Source: Gammaproteobacteria bacterium
Lineage (GTDB): Bacteria > Pseudomonadota > Gammaproteobacteria > GRL18
NCBI GenBank assembly: GCA_015488755.1
Contig: WFNB01000112.1
Coordinates: 42,991 to 106,990 of the forward strand
Length of the DNA stretch: 64,000 nucleotides
Reading direction: 5' to 3'
Positions 1 to 8,708 of this stretch are shown one piece after another. The position numbers were made by a program, and so were the translations under genes. Position 1 is the stretch's first letter; every line of letters starts with the position of its first letter. A model generated the notes under the pieces. That model was not told the origin of the DNA and made no database searches. It was given only the letters and a program-made list of their open reading frames with translations.

Positions 1-51
1 TTACCCTAAAAATAAGCACTTTGTAACGACTTTCTTAATTTGAGGATATAG

Positions 52-495
52 ATGATGAAAACCCTAAAAAAGAGTACGGTGTTATTGATAAGCTTTTTTT
101 TGTTAGCTATGAGTGGTTATGTTCTGGCAGATAACTCAAAAGAATATAAAGACCATATTGTCTATTATAATGCCTTTCCAACGGATTCATTGCCCTCCCA
201 AATGACCAAGCAATATGGCTTAAAGCGTAGTAAAAATTATGCCATGATTAATGTGTCAGTAATGGAAAAAGGGGCAGGCATTCCAACGGGTGTAAAATCT
301 AAGGTAACAGGACACTTGAAAAACCTAATGGGGCAAACCAGAGACTTAGAATTTCGTGAGATCAAAGAAGGGAAAGCGGTTTATTATATTGCTCAGATTG
401 GTGTGCAGAGTAGAGAACTGGTGACCTTTGTTATTGATATTCGCCCAGAAGGCAGTAGTGAAAAATATAATATAAAATTTGGCAAAAAATTCTAA
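52..495 (+). CDS. DUF4426 family exported protein
   Basis: A 147-residue protein of unknown function that matches my memory of the DUF4426 family (core GLKRSKNYAMINVSVMEK near residues 56-73). Residues 1-26 form a signal peptide: basic start, hydrophobic LLISFFLLAM, then a probable cleavage after LADN-type residues, so the mature protein should be periplasmic. The mature part looks like a small beta-rich domain with no obvious catalytic residues. A GAGG ribosome binding site lies six bases before the first ATG. In other gammaproteobacteria this family often follows yggT/proC, which would lie upstream of the window; that is from family knowledge and not visible here. Family call fairly sure, role unknown. 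Confidence 0.8.
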   Translation: MMKTLKKSTVLLISFFLLAMSGYVLADNSKEYKDHIVYYNAFPTDSLPSQMTKQYGLKRSKNYAMINVSVMEKGAGIPTGVKSKVTGHLKNLMGQTRDLEFREIKEGKAVYYIAQIGVQSRELVTFVIDIRPEGSSEKYNIKFGKKF

Positions 496-510
496 ATCTC
501 AACAACATTG

Positions 511-534
511 CTAAGCTTGCATACGCAAGCTTAG
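511..534. terminator. 10-bp perfect inverted repeat between convergent genes
   Basis: Two perfect 10-base arms (CTAAGCTTGC / GCAAGCTTAG) around a 4-base loop sit between the convergent DUF4426 and SafE genes and include the stop codon of the latter. No T-run follows on either strand, so it may only weakly terminate or protect 3' ends. Confidence 0.5.
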
Positions 535-1236
535 ATTAAACAGTGAGAAAATACCAAAACCAATAATAATGCCTCCAGCTAAAGAACGCACCCACGTTTG
601 GCGAATAAAATTGCTGAGACTGGTAGCAAAAATACCCATTGCCAACAATAGTGGTAATGTCCCCAACCCGAAGCTAAGCATCAATAAGCCTCCTTCAAGG
701 GCGCTGCCTGTCGAAATACACCAAATTAAAATGGTGTATACTAAGCCACAGGGTAACCATCCCCAAAGAGAGCCGAGAATAAACGCTTGAAAAGGAGAGC
801 GCACAGGAATGAAACGGCGACTGATGGGTTCGATTTTTTTCCAAAGTGCGCCACCGGCTTTTTCAATTTTTCTTAGACCAAACCACCAACCACCAATATA
901 CAAACCTAAGGCAATCATAAACAGGGCAGCAAAAATCTGTAAGCTATATTGGATATTATTTAATATGGGCAAATTAGATGCCAACATACTAATACCACCG
1001 ACGAGTGTGCCGGCGAGTGTGTAGCTGAATAAACGTCCACCATTATAGGCAATAATATAGGTGAATAAATGAGTGGACTGAGCTGTGCTATTGGGTGTGT
1101 AAGATGAGCTATTTGTTTGCTCTTGTTTGATGCCAAAGGTCAGTGCTCCGACAATACCGCCACACATACCCAAACAATGAACACCACCGAGAAGACCGGC
1201 AAAAAAAGCAGTGATATAAGATATTTCAACAGGCAT
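511..1236 (-). CDS. SafE/TauE-type membrane protein (UreH-domain family)
   Basis: A 241-residue polytopic inner-membrane protein. It starts with a helix containing GLLGGVHCLGMCGG, the Cys/His motif typical of the sulfite exporter TauE/SafE-like (cytochrome biogenesis or heavy-metal related) family, followed by about five more hydrophobic segments and a basic cytoplasmic loop around residues 118-145. Members often sit beside ccoGHIS and may handle copper or another metal for cytochrome oxidase assembly; here the neighbours (DUF4426, xthA) give no such support. The gene is on the minus strand 21 bases after xthA and could be co-transcribed with it. The general family is clear, the transported substrate is not. 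Confidence 0.8.
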   Translation of the reverse strand: MPVEISYITAFFAGLLGGVHCLGMCGGIVGALTFGIKQEQTNSSSYTPNSTAQSTHLFTYIIAYNGGRLFSYTLAGTLVGGISMLASNLPILNNIQYSLQIFAALFMIALGLYIGGWWFGLRKIEKAGGALWKKIEPISRRFIPVRSPFQAFILGSLWGWLPCGLVYTILIWCISTGSALEGGLLMLSFGLGTLPLLLAMGIFATSLSNFIRQTWVRSLAGGIIIGFGIFSLFNLSLRMQA

Positions 1237-1257
1237 AGTGTGTACTCGACATGTTTG

Positions 1258-2034
1258 CTAGAGTGCTCGGTTATAGGTCATTAATAACGGTGCATGGTCG
1301 GAGAAGCGCTGATCTTTATAAATAGACGTAGATTCTAATAGAGGAACGAGGGAGGGTGAAATGACCTGATAGTCAATACGCCACCCCGTATTATTAGCCC
1401 AAGCTTGGCCTCGGTTTGACCACCATGTATATTGTTCTGCTTCTTTATTGAGTTCTCGAAAGGCATCATGCAAGCCTATTTCATCACCAAAGAGCTTATC
1501 AAGCCAAGCACGTTCTTCAGGTAAGCAGCCTGAGCGTTTTTTATTGCCATTAAAGTTTTTAATATCAATGCGTTTATGGACAATATTCCAGTCACCGCAG
1601 ACAATATACTGGCGCTCACTTTGTGCCATCTCTGTGAGAATAGGCGTTAGTTTGTCTAGAAACTCCATTTTTAATAACTGCCGTTCTTCTTTAGAGGAAC
1701 CAGAAGGTAAATACAGTGAAGCAATACTTAAATCACCAAAGTCTGCCTGAATATAGCGTCCTTCGGTATCGGCAATGTCCCAACCCAGTCCGGTGGTGAT
1801 TGTGTCAGGTTCTTTTTTAGCATAAATAGCCGTGCCACTATAGCCTTTTTTATGAGCATCAAAAAAATAGCGATAATAGCCTTTAGGAGAAAAGATAGGA
1901 TCATCTAATTGACTCAATTGTGCTTTTGTTTCTTGAATACAGACGACATCAGGATCTTCCTTTAACAGCCATTCAAAGAAGCCTTTTTTGGCAGCCGCAC
2001 GTATGCCGTTTAGATTAGCAGAAATAACTTTCAT
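1258..2034 (-). CDS. xthA: Exodeoxyribonuclease III
   Basis: A 258-residue Mg-dependent AP endonuclease and 3'-5' exonuclease of base-excision repair. Landmarks of the exonuclease III/endonuclease-exonuclease-phosphatase fold are present in order: SANLNGIRAA at the N terminus, DVVCIQETKAQ with the metal-binding Glu near residue 36, GDWNIVHKRID (Asp/Asn pair), WRIDYQVIS and the C-terminal FSDHAPL with the catalytic Asp-His. Length is as expected. It is divergent from pyrE, a common gammaproteobacterial arrangement, and the shared 155-base gap should hold both promoters. Confidence 0.95.
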   Translation of the reverse strand: MKVISANLNGIRAAAKKGFFEWLLKEDPDVVCIQETKAQLSQLDDPIFSPKGYYRYFFDAHKKGYSGTAIYAKKEPDTITTGLGWDIADTEGRYIQADFGDLSIASLYLPSGSSKEERQLLKMEFLDKLTPILTEMAQSERQYIVCGDWNIVHKRIDIKNFNGNKKRSGCLPEERAWLDKLFGDEIGLHDAFRELNKEAEQYTWWSNRGQAWANNTGWRIDYQVISPSLVPLLESTSIYKDQRFSDHAPLLMTYNRAL

Positions 2035-2189
2035 AATATCCTTGCTTGCTAAGGGAAGTGTTGTTTATTTGAACCAAGAAAAAAACAGCCACCATTATAA
2101 CTGAATCTAAGGTATAATTCATTGCTGTAATTTTTGTAAATCATTCCCCTTATATCAACTGAAAGTTAAACTAGGAAACAGGTCAAAAC

Positions 2190-2831
2190 ATGCAAGATTA
2201 TCAACAAGCTTTTATCGAATTTGCAATCAGTAAAGGTGTCCTTCGTTTTGGTGAGTTTACTTTAAAGTCAGGACGTATCAGCCCCTATTTTTTCAATAGT
2301 GGTTTGTTTGATACGGGAGGTTCACTGGCAAAACTTGGGCGTTTTTATGCTAGTGCCTTAATAGCTAGTGATATATCTTTTGATATGCTCTTTGGTCCGG
2401 CTTACAAAGGCATCCCTTTGGCATCCACCTGCTCTATTGCACTTGCCGATGAACATGAACGTGATTTACCCTATAGTTTTAACCGCAAAGAAGCCAAGGA
2501 TCATGGCGAGGGCGGTACTATTGTTGGGGCAGCTCTAAAAGATAGAGTGATGATTATTGATGATGTCATTTCAGCGGGTACATCGGTACGCGAGTCGATA
2601 GACTTGATTCATCAGGCTCAGGCAACCCCCGCAGGAGTGGTGATTGCCTTGGACCGCCAAGAGTTAGGCAAAGGCGATGTTTCAGCCATTGCGGAGCTGG
2701 AAAAAAATTATTCTTTACCAGTGACCAGTATTATCAAGCTGGAACATCTTATTGCCTTTTTACAGGGTAATAAAGAACTGGCACACTATTATGATAAAAT
2801 TCAAATCTACCGAGATTGCTACGGGGCTTGA
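2190..2831 (+). CDS. pyrE: Orotate phosphoribosyltransferase
   Basis: A 213-residue enzyme of de novo pyrimidine synthesis that joins orotate to PRPP to form OMP. The PRPP-binding signature [15 protein letters not shown] lies near residues 118-132, and the catalytic loop region ([11 protein letters not shown]) near 98-108. N-terminal [14 protein letters not shown] is typical. Length equals that of the E. coli enzyme. A TATAAT hexamer at 2113-2118 is a plausible -10 element; I do not see a good -35. No pyrE attenuator hairpin with a U-run is evident in the 72-base leader. Confidence 0.97.
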   Translation: MQDYQQAFIEFAISKGVLRFGEFTLKSGRISPYFFNSGLFDTGGSLAKLGRFYASALIASDISFDMLFGPAYKGIPLASTCSIALADEHERDLPYSFNRKEAKDHGEGGTIVGAALKDRVMIIDDVISAGTSVRESIDLIHQAQATPAGVVIALDRQELGKGDVSAIAELEKNYSLPVTSIIKLEHLIAFLQGNKELAHYYDKIQIYRDCYGA

Positions 2832-2877
2832 GTTGGCCATCATATTGGTGCTTAGGTTTTAGCTGGTAAAAAAGGCG

Positions 2878-2889
2878 GGACTAAAGTCC
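2878..2889. repeat. REP-like palindrome GGACTAAAGTCC
   Basis: A small palindrome (GGACTaaAGTCC type) in the pyrE-adh convergent gap. It resembles the cores of REP sequences that RAYT transposases mobilise, and a related GGGGCTTTAGCCCC lies at 45678-45691. The window has one RAYT gene (37184-37909). The link is inference from motif type. Confidence 0.4.
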
Positions 2890-2934
2890 TGTTTACAATG
2901 GGCATGATGGTTCTAAGTGACAGTCCTGAGCATG

Positions 2935-4140
2935 CTACAGCCTTGAGCGGACTAATTGCTCCTTTTCTTTTTGGGTCAATATAATGGGGTTGGTTTGCAT
3001 ACTGCTGGGGCTGATATTGTCAACTAGACGAGCAATATCGGCTTCACTGACGCCATAAGCGGATAATGGCTCTAAGGCCATTTGCTGACTCCAATCAGAC
3101 AATAAACTTAGTAGTACCTCGTGTGCTTGGGTATCATTAAGTGTCTCGTTCTTAGTTAATAAACGCCCCACTTGGGCATAGCGATGTAAACCAATATTAT
3201 CCGGTTCTCGTTGTTGCATGGCCTCAATATTAATGCCTGTTGCCACTGCCAATACTGTACCACAGGCAACGCCATGAGGAATGGGGAAAAAAGCACCCAA
3301 TGGCGAAGCCAAGCCATGCACACTGCCAAGACCAACCTGTGCCAGAGTAATACCAGAAATGAGAGCTGCATAAGCCATATTCGCCTGAGCCTGTTTGATC
3401 ATGATGCTGTCAGAGGATGGCTGTGAATGATACCAGAGTAATAAACTATCACGGATACACTCAATGCCACTGAGTGCCAAGGCATCGGTAAAAGGATTGG
3501 CCTTGGTTGATAAATAAGACTCAATGAGCTGCGTTAAGGCATCCATTCCATTGGCGGCAATGAGTGCCTTAGGACAACTTTGCAACAAGTCGGGATCAAT
3601 CACGGCATACTGTGGAATGAGCTGTTCATCACGAAAGGATTTTTTATAGCCAGAGTGACCGATATGACTTAATACTGAATTCTTAGTGGCTTCACTACCC
3701 GTCCCTGCCGTTGTCGGGACGGCAATAAAGGGTAAAGCCGGTCCGGTATAGGTTTTGCCTGCACCGACACCTTCAAGATAATTCATTACGGAATCGCCAC
3801 TGGGCAATAAGCCACTGATCGCCTTAGCATAATCCAGAGCACTGCCACCACCAATGGCAACAACACATTGAATCCCCCGTTTGGAAAATTCTTGCACTGT
3901 TTGATCCACTGCATCGGGAGAGGGTTCACCAGTGATAATGCTATGAAACCACTGAATATCCTGTTGTCCTAACTGCCTGATTAAATTATTCCAAGCATGG
4001 CTTTGATAAAAAGACTGTGCCCCTGTGATCAATAATACTCGTTGACCATAAGACTGAATCATTTGGGGCAGTTGTTTGATTTTCCCTGAGCCAAACTTAA
4101 TTCTTGGCAAAAGGGATAAGCTAAAAGATGAATTAAGCAT
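2935..4140 (-). CDS. Iron-containing alcohol dehydrogenase
   Basis: A 401-residue group III alcohol dehydrogenase. The N-terminal half has the Rossmann-like NAD(P)-binding pattern (AIGGGSALDYAK near 96-107; AVPTTAGTGSEAT near 141-153). Metal ligands expected in the family are visible: Asp in NGMDALTQLIE, His in HGLASPLGAFFPIPHG (two His). Substrate cannot be told; relatives act on butanol, 1,3-propanediol, methanol or lactaldehyde. It stands alone on the minus strand between pyrE and an NDUFA9-like gene, without a regulator or microcompartment genes nearby, so no pathway is suggested. Confidence 0.9.
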   Translation of the reverse strand: MLNSSFSLSLLPRIKFGSGKIKQLPQMIQSYGQRVLLITGAQSFYQSHAWNNLIRQLGQQDIQWFHSIITGEPSPDAVDQTVQEFSKRGIQCVVAIGGGSALDYAKAISGLLPSGDSVMNYLEGVGAGKTYTGPALPFIAVPTTAGTGSEATKNSVLSHIGHSGYKKSFRDEQLIPQYAVIDPDLLQSCPKALIAANGMDALTQLIESYLSTKANPFTDALALSGIECIRDSLLLWYHSQPSSDSIMIKQAQANMAYAALISGITLAQVGLGSVHGLASPLGAFFPIPHGVACGTVLAVATGINIEAMQQREPDNIGLHRYAQVGRLLTKNETLNDTQAHEVLLSLLSDWSQQMALEPLSAYGVSEADIARLVDNISPSSMQTNPIILTQKEKEQLVRSRL

Positions 4141-4329
4141 GGTTATCTACCATATAAGTAGTTTATCTAATTGAAATATTTTACGGGTTGTGTATTATAA
4201 TATCATTAACTTCTAATGAATGAATTATCTTGTTATGATTGAAGCGTAACAATAATTTGAAGAACCTAATTTTTTATAAGTTTAGAAAATATACGCTAAA
4301 ACAGTTGGAATGAAAAGAAGGACAATACG

Positions 4330-5277
4330 GTGAAAATTTGTGTAATTGGGGGAACAGGCTTTGTCGGCACGCATTTAATTAATGAGTTAGTGACGCAGGG
4401 ACATACGATAAAAGTGATCACCCGCAGGCCGGAACGTCATCGCCACCTAAAAACATTGCCGGCTATAAAAATCGTATCAATTGATTTTTTTGGTAATAAA
4501 ATTTTAGAACGTCAAATTGATACCTATGATGTGGTGATTAATTTGGCAGGGGTACTCAATTCCTCCACTCACAATTCCTTTGAGCAGGTGCATGAACAGG
4601 TTGCTTTTAGAATTGCACAAGCCACTAAAGCTGTTGGTACTCCTAGGTTACTACATATGAGTGCCTTAAATGCCAGTGATACAGCTCCTAGCAATTACTT
4701 GCGTTCTAAAGGGCGTGCTCAAGAAAAAATTCTAGCAATGAATGATGACAGCTTTAAGGTAACCGTTTTTTCACCCTCTGTTATTTTTGGTGTGGGTGAT
4801 AGTTTTTTTAATAAGTTTGCCCAGTTACTTAGTTTGATGCCGGTGTCATTGCCTTTGACCTGTGCAAAGGCACGTTTTGCACCTATTTATGTCGGTGATG
4901 TTGTGGATGCTTTTATTCATGCGATGGATAAGCCTCAGACATACGCTAAAAACTACCCATTATGTGGTCCCGAAACATTCACACTATATGAATTGGTCAC
5001 TTATACTGCGGTACAAATCCACAGCCGTAGTCGTATTATTCCCCTTAACAATCTTCTTTCAAAACCTCTGGCATGGTTTATGGGGATGTTTCCCGGAGCC
5101 CCAATTACATTAGATCATTACCAGAGTATGCAAATACCCAGCGTGTGTGATAATAGTGATGTCTATAATGAATTAGGCATAGTGCCACACAGTATTGAAG
5201 CCATTGTTCCTCAATATCTATCAGGCAAAGAGAGTGCAGGACAAATGGATTACTATCGAAGTATTGCAAATCGCTGA
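4330..5277 (+). CDS. NDUFA9-like NAD(P)-binding protein
   Basis: A 315-residue atypical short-chain dehydrogenase. It begins with MKICVIGGTGFVGTHL, the GxxGxxG nucleotide motif, and has the extended-SDR layout (NLAGVLN near 75; HMSALNAS near 113). The usual YxxxK active site is replaced by YLRSKGRAQE, as in the complex I NDUFA9 subunit group, which binds NADPH without clear catalysis. The start is GTG. The gene stands alone, followed by repeat element A1. Known relatives are linked to quinone biology or membrane lipid metabolism, but the role here is not shown by the sequence. Confidence 0.82.
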   Translation: MKICVIGGTGFVGTHLINELVTQGHTIKVITRRPERHRHLKTLPAIKIVSIDFFGNKILERQIDTYDVVINLAGVLNSSTHNSFEQVHEQVAFRIAQATKAVGTPRLLHMSALNASDTAPSNYLRSKGRAQEKILAMNDDSFKVTVFSPSVIFGVGDSFFNKFAQLLSLMPVSLPLTCAKARFAPIYVGDVVDAFIHAMDKPQTYAKNYPLCGPETFTLYELVTYTAVQIHSRSRIIPLNNLLSKPLAWFMGMFPGAPITLDHYQSMQIPSVCDNSDVYNELGIVPHSIEAIVPQYLSGKESAGQMDYYRSIANR

Positions 5278-5351
5278 ACAGAATGGGAATAGTCACTAAA
5301 TGATTACCAATTTAGTATAAATTAACATAAGATGCAGGCTTTAACCTAAAT

Positions 5352-5562
5352 AACCTGAGTTCTGGATAACTGAAATAGTAACGTATTGATTAGCCTGTAT
5401 TTGTTACAGAAGTCGCCGCACCCCAAGAGCACTTCCTTCGGGCGTAAATACATCCTTGTAGGTTTCACTTTGGCATCCATGCCAAAGAGACTTCTTCCAC
5501 AAACACAGGCTAACCAATACTCTGAAGTTATTTTTAAGATTATCTTATCCGGACTTCAGGTT
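5352..5562 (+). mobile_element. MITE-like palindromic element, family A copy 1
   Basis: A 211-base element that fills most of the gap between the NDUFA9-like gene and cca. Its ends are inverted repeats (left AACCTGAGTTCTGGATAA, right related to its reverse complement with two changes) and it is flanked by the short direct repeat AAAT. Inner arms (TTAGCCTGT...) also pair. The centre holds two hairpins, TACATCCTTGTA (5449-5460) and a perfect stem around GGCATCCATGCC (5468-5487). Compared with copy 2 (20482-20666) it has a 26-base insertion at 5419-5444. No protein is encoded; the 60-codon frame crossing it is a by-product of the palindrome. Confidence 0.8.
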
Positions 5563-5591
5563 AAATAAATAATTACCAAAACTAAGCGCTT

Positions 5592-6806
5592 ATGAAAATT
5601 TATAAAGTCGGTGGTGCGGTTAGAGATAAACTCCTGCAACGTCCTGTGGTTGATAATGATTATGTGGTTGTCGGAGCAACAGTCGAAGATATGCTGGCGC
5701 AAGGCTATGTGCCAGTAGGTAAAGATTTCCCTGTTTTTCTACACCCTGACAGCCATGAAGAATATGCACTGGCTCGCACTGAGAGAAAAATAGCCAAAGG
5801 CTATCATGGTTTTGAGTTTTATGCTGCTACTGATGTCACCTTAGAAGATGATTTAATTCGTCGCGATCTCACCATTAATGCCATTGCCGAAGATGATGCA
5901 GGTGTCTTATATGACCCTTATCATGGTTTGGATGATTTAGAGCAACGAGTGTTACGCCATGTATCGCCCTCCTTTGCTGAAGATCCCTTGCGAGTGTTGC
6001 GAGTCGCTCGTTTTGCCGCTCGCTATGCGGATTATGGTTTTACCATTGCCGATGAAACCATGACCATGATGAAATGTTTGGTGGCGCATGATGAAGTGGA
6101 TGCTTTGGTGGCTGAGCGAGTTTGGCAAGAAGTAGAAAAAGCCCTAGCGGATGAGAATCCTTGGATCTTTTTTAAGGTACTCAGACAATGTGGAGCATTA
6201 GCACGACTGTTCCCTGAACTTGAACAACTCTTTGGCGTGCCACAAAGCGCCCAATGGCATCCAGAAATTGATACTGGTATTCATACCCTAATGGTATTAG
6301 AGCAGGCAGTAAAACTCTCTAAAGAACCTGAAGTTCGCTTTGCTGCTTTATTACATGATTTAGGCAAAGGGAGTACACCTAAAAATGAATGGCCTAAGCA
6401 TTATGAACATGAATCAAAAGGTGTGCCTTTAGTAAGAGCTGTTTGTGAACGTCTAAAAGTACCTAAGCATTATCGTGATTTAGCCCTATTAGTCACCGAA
6501 TTTCACTTAAACTATCATCGTATTAAAGAGCTGAAAAATTCAACTATTATCAAATTATTTAGCCGCTTGGATGCCTTTCGTCGTCCCAAACGCTTGGCAC
6601 AATTTATCTTAGCCTGTGAAGCTGATGCCAAGGGGCGTAAGGGATTTGAAAACAGCTCAGATGAAAAATCACAACTGTTTAGAACATTTTTTCAAGCTGC
6701 CGATCAAGTGACCACAGTTGACATTATTGCGCAAGGCTATCAAGGCTCAGACATTGCCGAGCAACTAAGAATAAAGCGTATTGCGGCAATAAAAGCCTGT
6801 CGTTAA
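5592..6806 (+). CDS. cca: CCA-adding tRNA nucleotidyltransferase with HD domain
   Basis: A 404-residue enzyme that builds or repairs the 3' CCA end of tRNAs. The class II nucleotidyltransferase head is clear: KVGGAVRD at residues 4-11, DNDYVVVG carrying the metal-binding Asp pair, then RRDLTINAIA near 92-101 and RVLRVARFAARY near 134-145. The C-terminal half has an HD phosphohydrolase domain (ALLHDLGKGSTP near 253-264, later HESKG), so it is the long, multifunctional gammaproteobacterial form. It starts about 30 bases after element A1, whose insertion may have displaced the original promoter region. Confidence 0.96.
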   Translation: MKIYKVGGAVRDKLLQRPVVDNDYVVVGATVEDMLAQGYVPVGKDFPVFLHPDSHEEYALARTERKIAKGYHGFEFYAATDVTLEDDLIRRDLTINAIAEDDAGVLYDPYHGLDDLEQRVLRHVSPSFAEDPLRVLRVARFAARYADYGFTIADETMTMMKCLVAHDEVDALVAERVWQEVEKALADENPWIFFKVLRQCGALARLFPELEQLFGVPQSAQWHPEIDTGIHTLMVLEQAVKLSKEPEVRFAALLHDLGKGSTPKNEWPKHYEHESKGVPLVRAVCERLKVPKHYRDLALLVTEFHLNYHRIKELKNSTIIKLFSRLDAFRRPKRLAQFILACEADAKGRKGFENSSDEKSQLFRTFFQAADQVTTVDIIAQGYQGSDIAEQLRIKRIAAIKACR

Positions 6807-6895
6807 ATATATATCCAAACAACTTCAAAATGCAACTTTCAGTAAGTCCCTAAGTTTGTTCTTCGGCGTTATGAAATCTTTAAAATCTTGGTCAC

Positions 6896-8527
6896 TTAAT
6901 GAGAGGAATGAATTTTATATTTATTCCTATCTTCAATTGCTTGAGCATAAAGTGTCATGTATTGCTTGGCGCTTTGTTTCCATGAGAATTCTTGTTTCAT
7001 ACCATTAATCATGAGCTTTTTCCACGTCTCTTTGTTTTGATATAATAACGATGTGAGATTAATTGCATCAAGAATAGTAGCGCCCTCGGTTTCATGAAAA
7101 ACGACGCCTGTTGCGCTTCGATCGGTGAGATTTTCTTTGGATGCGTGCACTACAGTATCGGCGAGGCCGCCTGTTTTTCTGACGATAGGAATTGTACCGT
7201 AACGTAAACTATAGAGTTGGTTTAGGCCACAGGGTTCAAAACGAGAGGGCATTAAAAAGGCATCGCAACCAGCCTCGATTAAATGAGAAAGTGGCTCGTC
7301 ATAGCCAATTTGTAATTGGATTTGTTCGGGGTGTTTGTTTGACCAGCGTCGTAGTCGTGACTCCAATTCTAAATCACCAGAACCAAGAATGACTATCTGT
7401 ACAGGTAGCTTTAAGATGGCTTCCATATTTTCTAATAGCAGGTCGATGCCCTTTTGATAGACTAAACGGGCAACTAAGCCTAGGAGCAGTATATTTTTCT
7501 TTTGAGGTAAATTAAAATATTTTTGTAAGGCAGTCTTATTGCTGAGTTTGTTCTTGATGGTTTTAATGGAATAATTTTTCTTAATCATGGGATCTTTAGC
7601 GGGATCCCATTCTTTCATATCAATGCCATTTAAAATACCAGAAAGGCGTTCATTGCGATAGGCAAGCAAGTCAGACAAGCCATAGCCGAACTCTTCATGT
7701 TGAATTTCTTTGGCGTATGTTGGGCTAACCGTATTGACCCGATCAGAAAAGACTAAGCCACCCTTGATAAAGGAAAAGTCATCATAAAATTCTAACTCGT
7801 GATGATTCCATAAAGAGGCAGGTAATTCTAGAGCATCAAAACGATCTCTGGAGTAAATACCCATGTGAGCCATGTTGTGTATGGTAAAAACAGTGGCCGG
7901 TCTGAGTGCGTTATGACGTACATATTCTTTCTCTAATAAAACACTGATTAAGCCTGTTTGCCAATCATTACTATGGACAATATCCGCTTGCCACTTTAGG
8001 CTGGTGCGTCCCATGGCAATTTCTACTGCTACATAATTGAGCAGGGCAAAGCGAAAATCATTGTCTGGCCATTCTTGATTATTGTCATCACCATAAGGTG
8101 TGCCTGAGCGATTATAAATCTCTGCATCAATCATCCAAACCTTAACGTGAGAGCCGGGGAGTTTGGTTTCTAATAGGGTGATGCTGGCTGGATTTTCACT
8201 GTCAGCCAAGCCCAGTTTTCCTGGAAAACCTTCTTGAGGCAAAGACAAGGTGGCAACTGCTTTGATCTTTTCGGCTTTTTTTACCGCAAAAGGATAAGCC
8301 GGTATGAGTACGCGAACATCTTGATACAATGCTTTGAGTGCTTTGGGGAGGCTGTTGCAGACATCGCCTAAGCCTCCTGTTTTGGCAAATGGATGCAGTT
8401 CACTACTAACAAAGAGTATTTTATGCTTCGGTGCTATTTTTTTAACAGAAGCTGTTTTGGTGACTGCTTTTTTTCTTGTCTTTGCTTGCGTTGCTGTGGT
8501 TGTTTTGTTGGTCATTTTTTTAGTCAT
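6896..8527 (-). CDS. glgA: Glycogen synthase (ADP-glucose type, GT5)
   Basis: A 543-residue glucosyltransferase that extends alpha-1,4-glucan from ADP-glucose. The GT5 hallmark KTGGLGDV lies near residues 49-56, and the C-terminal donor site has EAGCDAFLMPSRFEPCG followed by GGLADTV. The first ~33 residues are a Lys/Thr/Ala-rich tail that ordinary GlgA proteins lack. It is the second gene of a glgB-glgA pair, but element B1 has been inserted in the short gap. No Shine-Dalgarno sequence is visible before the ATG at 8527 or the second ATG at 8515, so the start and the level of translation are uncertain. Confidence 0.95.
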   Translation of the reverse strand: MTKKMTNKTTTATQAKTRKKAVTKTASVKKIAPKHKILFVSSELHPFAKTGGLGDVCNSLPKALKALYQDVRVLIPAYPFAVKKAEKIKAVATLSLPQEGFPGKLGLADSENPASITLLETKLPGSHVKVWMIDAEIYNRSGTPYGDDNNQEWPDNDFRFALLNYVAVEIAMGRTSLKWQADIVHSNDWQTGLISVLLEKEYVRHNALRPATVFTIHNMAHMGIYSRDRFDALELPASLWNHHELEFYDDFSFIKGGLVFSDRVNTVSPTYAKEIQHEEFGYGLSDLLAYRNERLSGILNGIDMKEWDPAKDPMIKKNYSIKTIKNKLSNKTALQKYFNLPQKKNILLLGLVARLVYQKGIDLLLENMEAILKLPVQIVILGSGDLELESRLRRWSNKHPEQIQLQIGYDEPLSHLIEAGCDAFLMPSRFEPCGLNQLYSLRYGTIPIVRKTGGLADTVVHASKENLTDRSATGVVFHETEGATILDAINLTSLLYQNKETWKKLMINGMKQEFSWKQSAKQYMTLYAQAIEDRNKYKIHSSH

Positions 8528-8544
8528 AGTTTTTAGTTATCATT

Positions 8545-8696
8545 CATAGATAGGTACTTAAGAACTCTTGGGCTAGGATAACTCTGTGTTTACTACACAA
8601 GACGCCGTAAATCCATCCTTGGAGGCTTTATTGCCACATCCATGTGGCAAAAACTTCTTCCGTAAACACAGAGTTATCCTTAAGTACCTACCTATG
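8545..8696 (+). mobile_element. MITE-like palindromic element, family B copy 1
   Basis: A 152-base element between glgB and glgA. The terminal inverted repeats are CATAGATAGGTACTTAAG and its near complement CTTAAGTACCTACCTATG. Inside, an 18-base perfect pair of arms (GGATAACTCTGTG...) encloses the core with hairpins TCCATCCTTGGA (8612-8623) and a perfect stem at 8631-8650 around CCACATCCATGTGG. Flanks AGTTATCATT (8535-8544) and GGTTATCGTT (8697-8706) match at 8 of 10 positions, as expected of an old target duplication. Copies 2 and 3 are at 18708-18859 and 55013-55163. Confidence 0.85.
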
Positions 8697-8708
8697 GGTT
8701 ATCGTTAC

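Noticed and set aside
5386..5568. 60-codon plus-strand frame within element A1
   Set aside because: It runs through the inverted repeats and core hairpins, has no ribosome site, and is not kept in copy A2.
6807..6895. Possible repeat fragment between cca and glgA containing TTCGGCGTTATGAAATC
   Set aside because: It feels like a common repeat, but no second copy occurs in the window and no inverted ends are visible.
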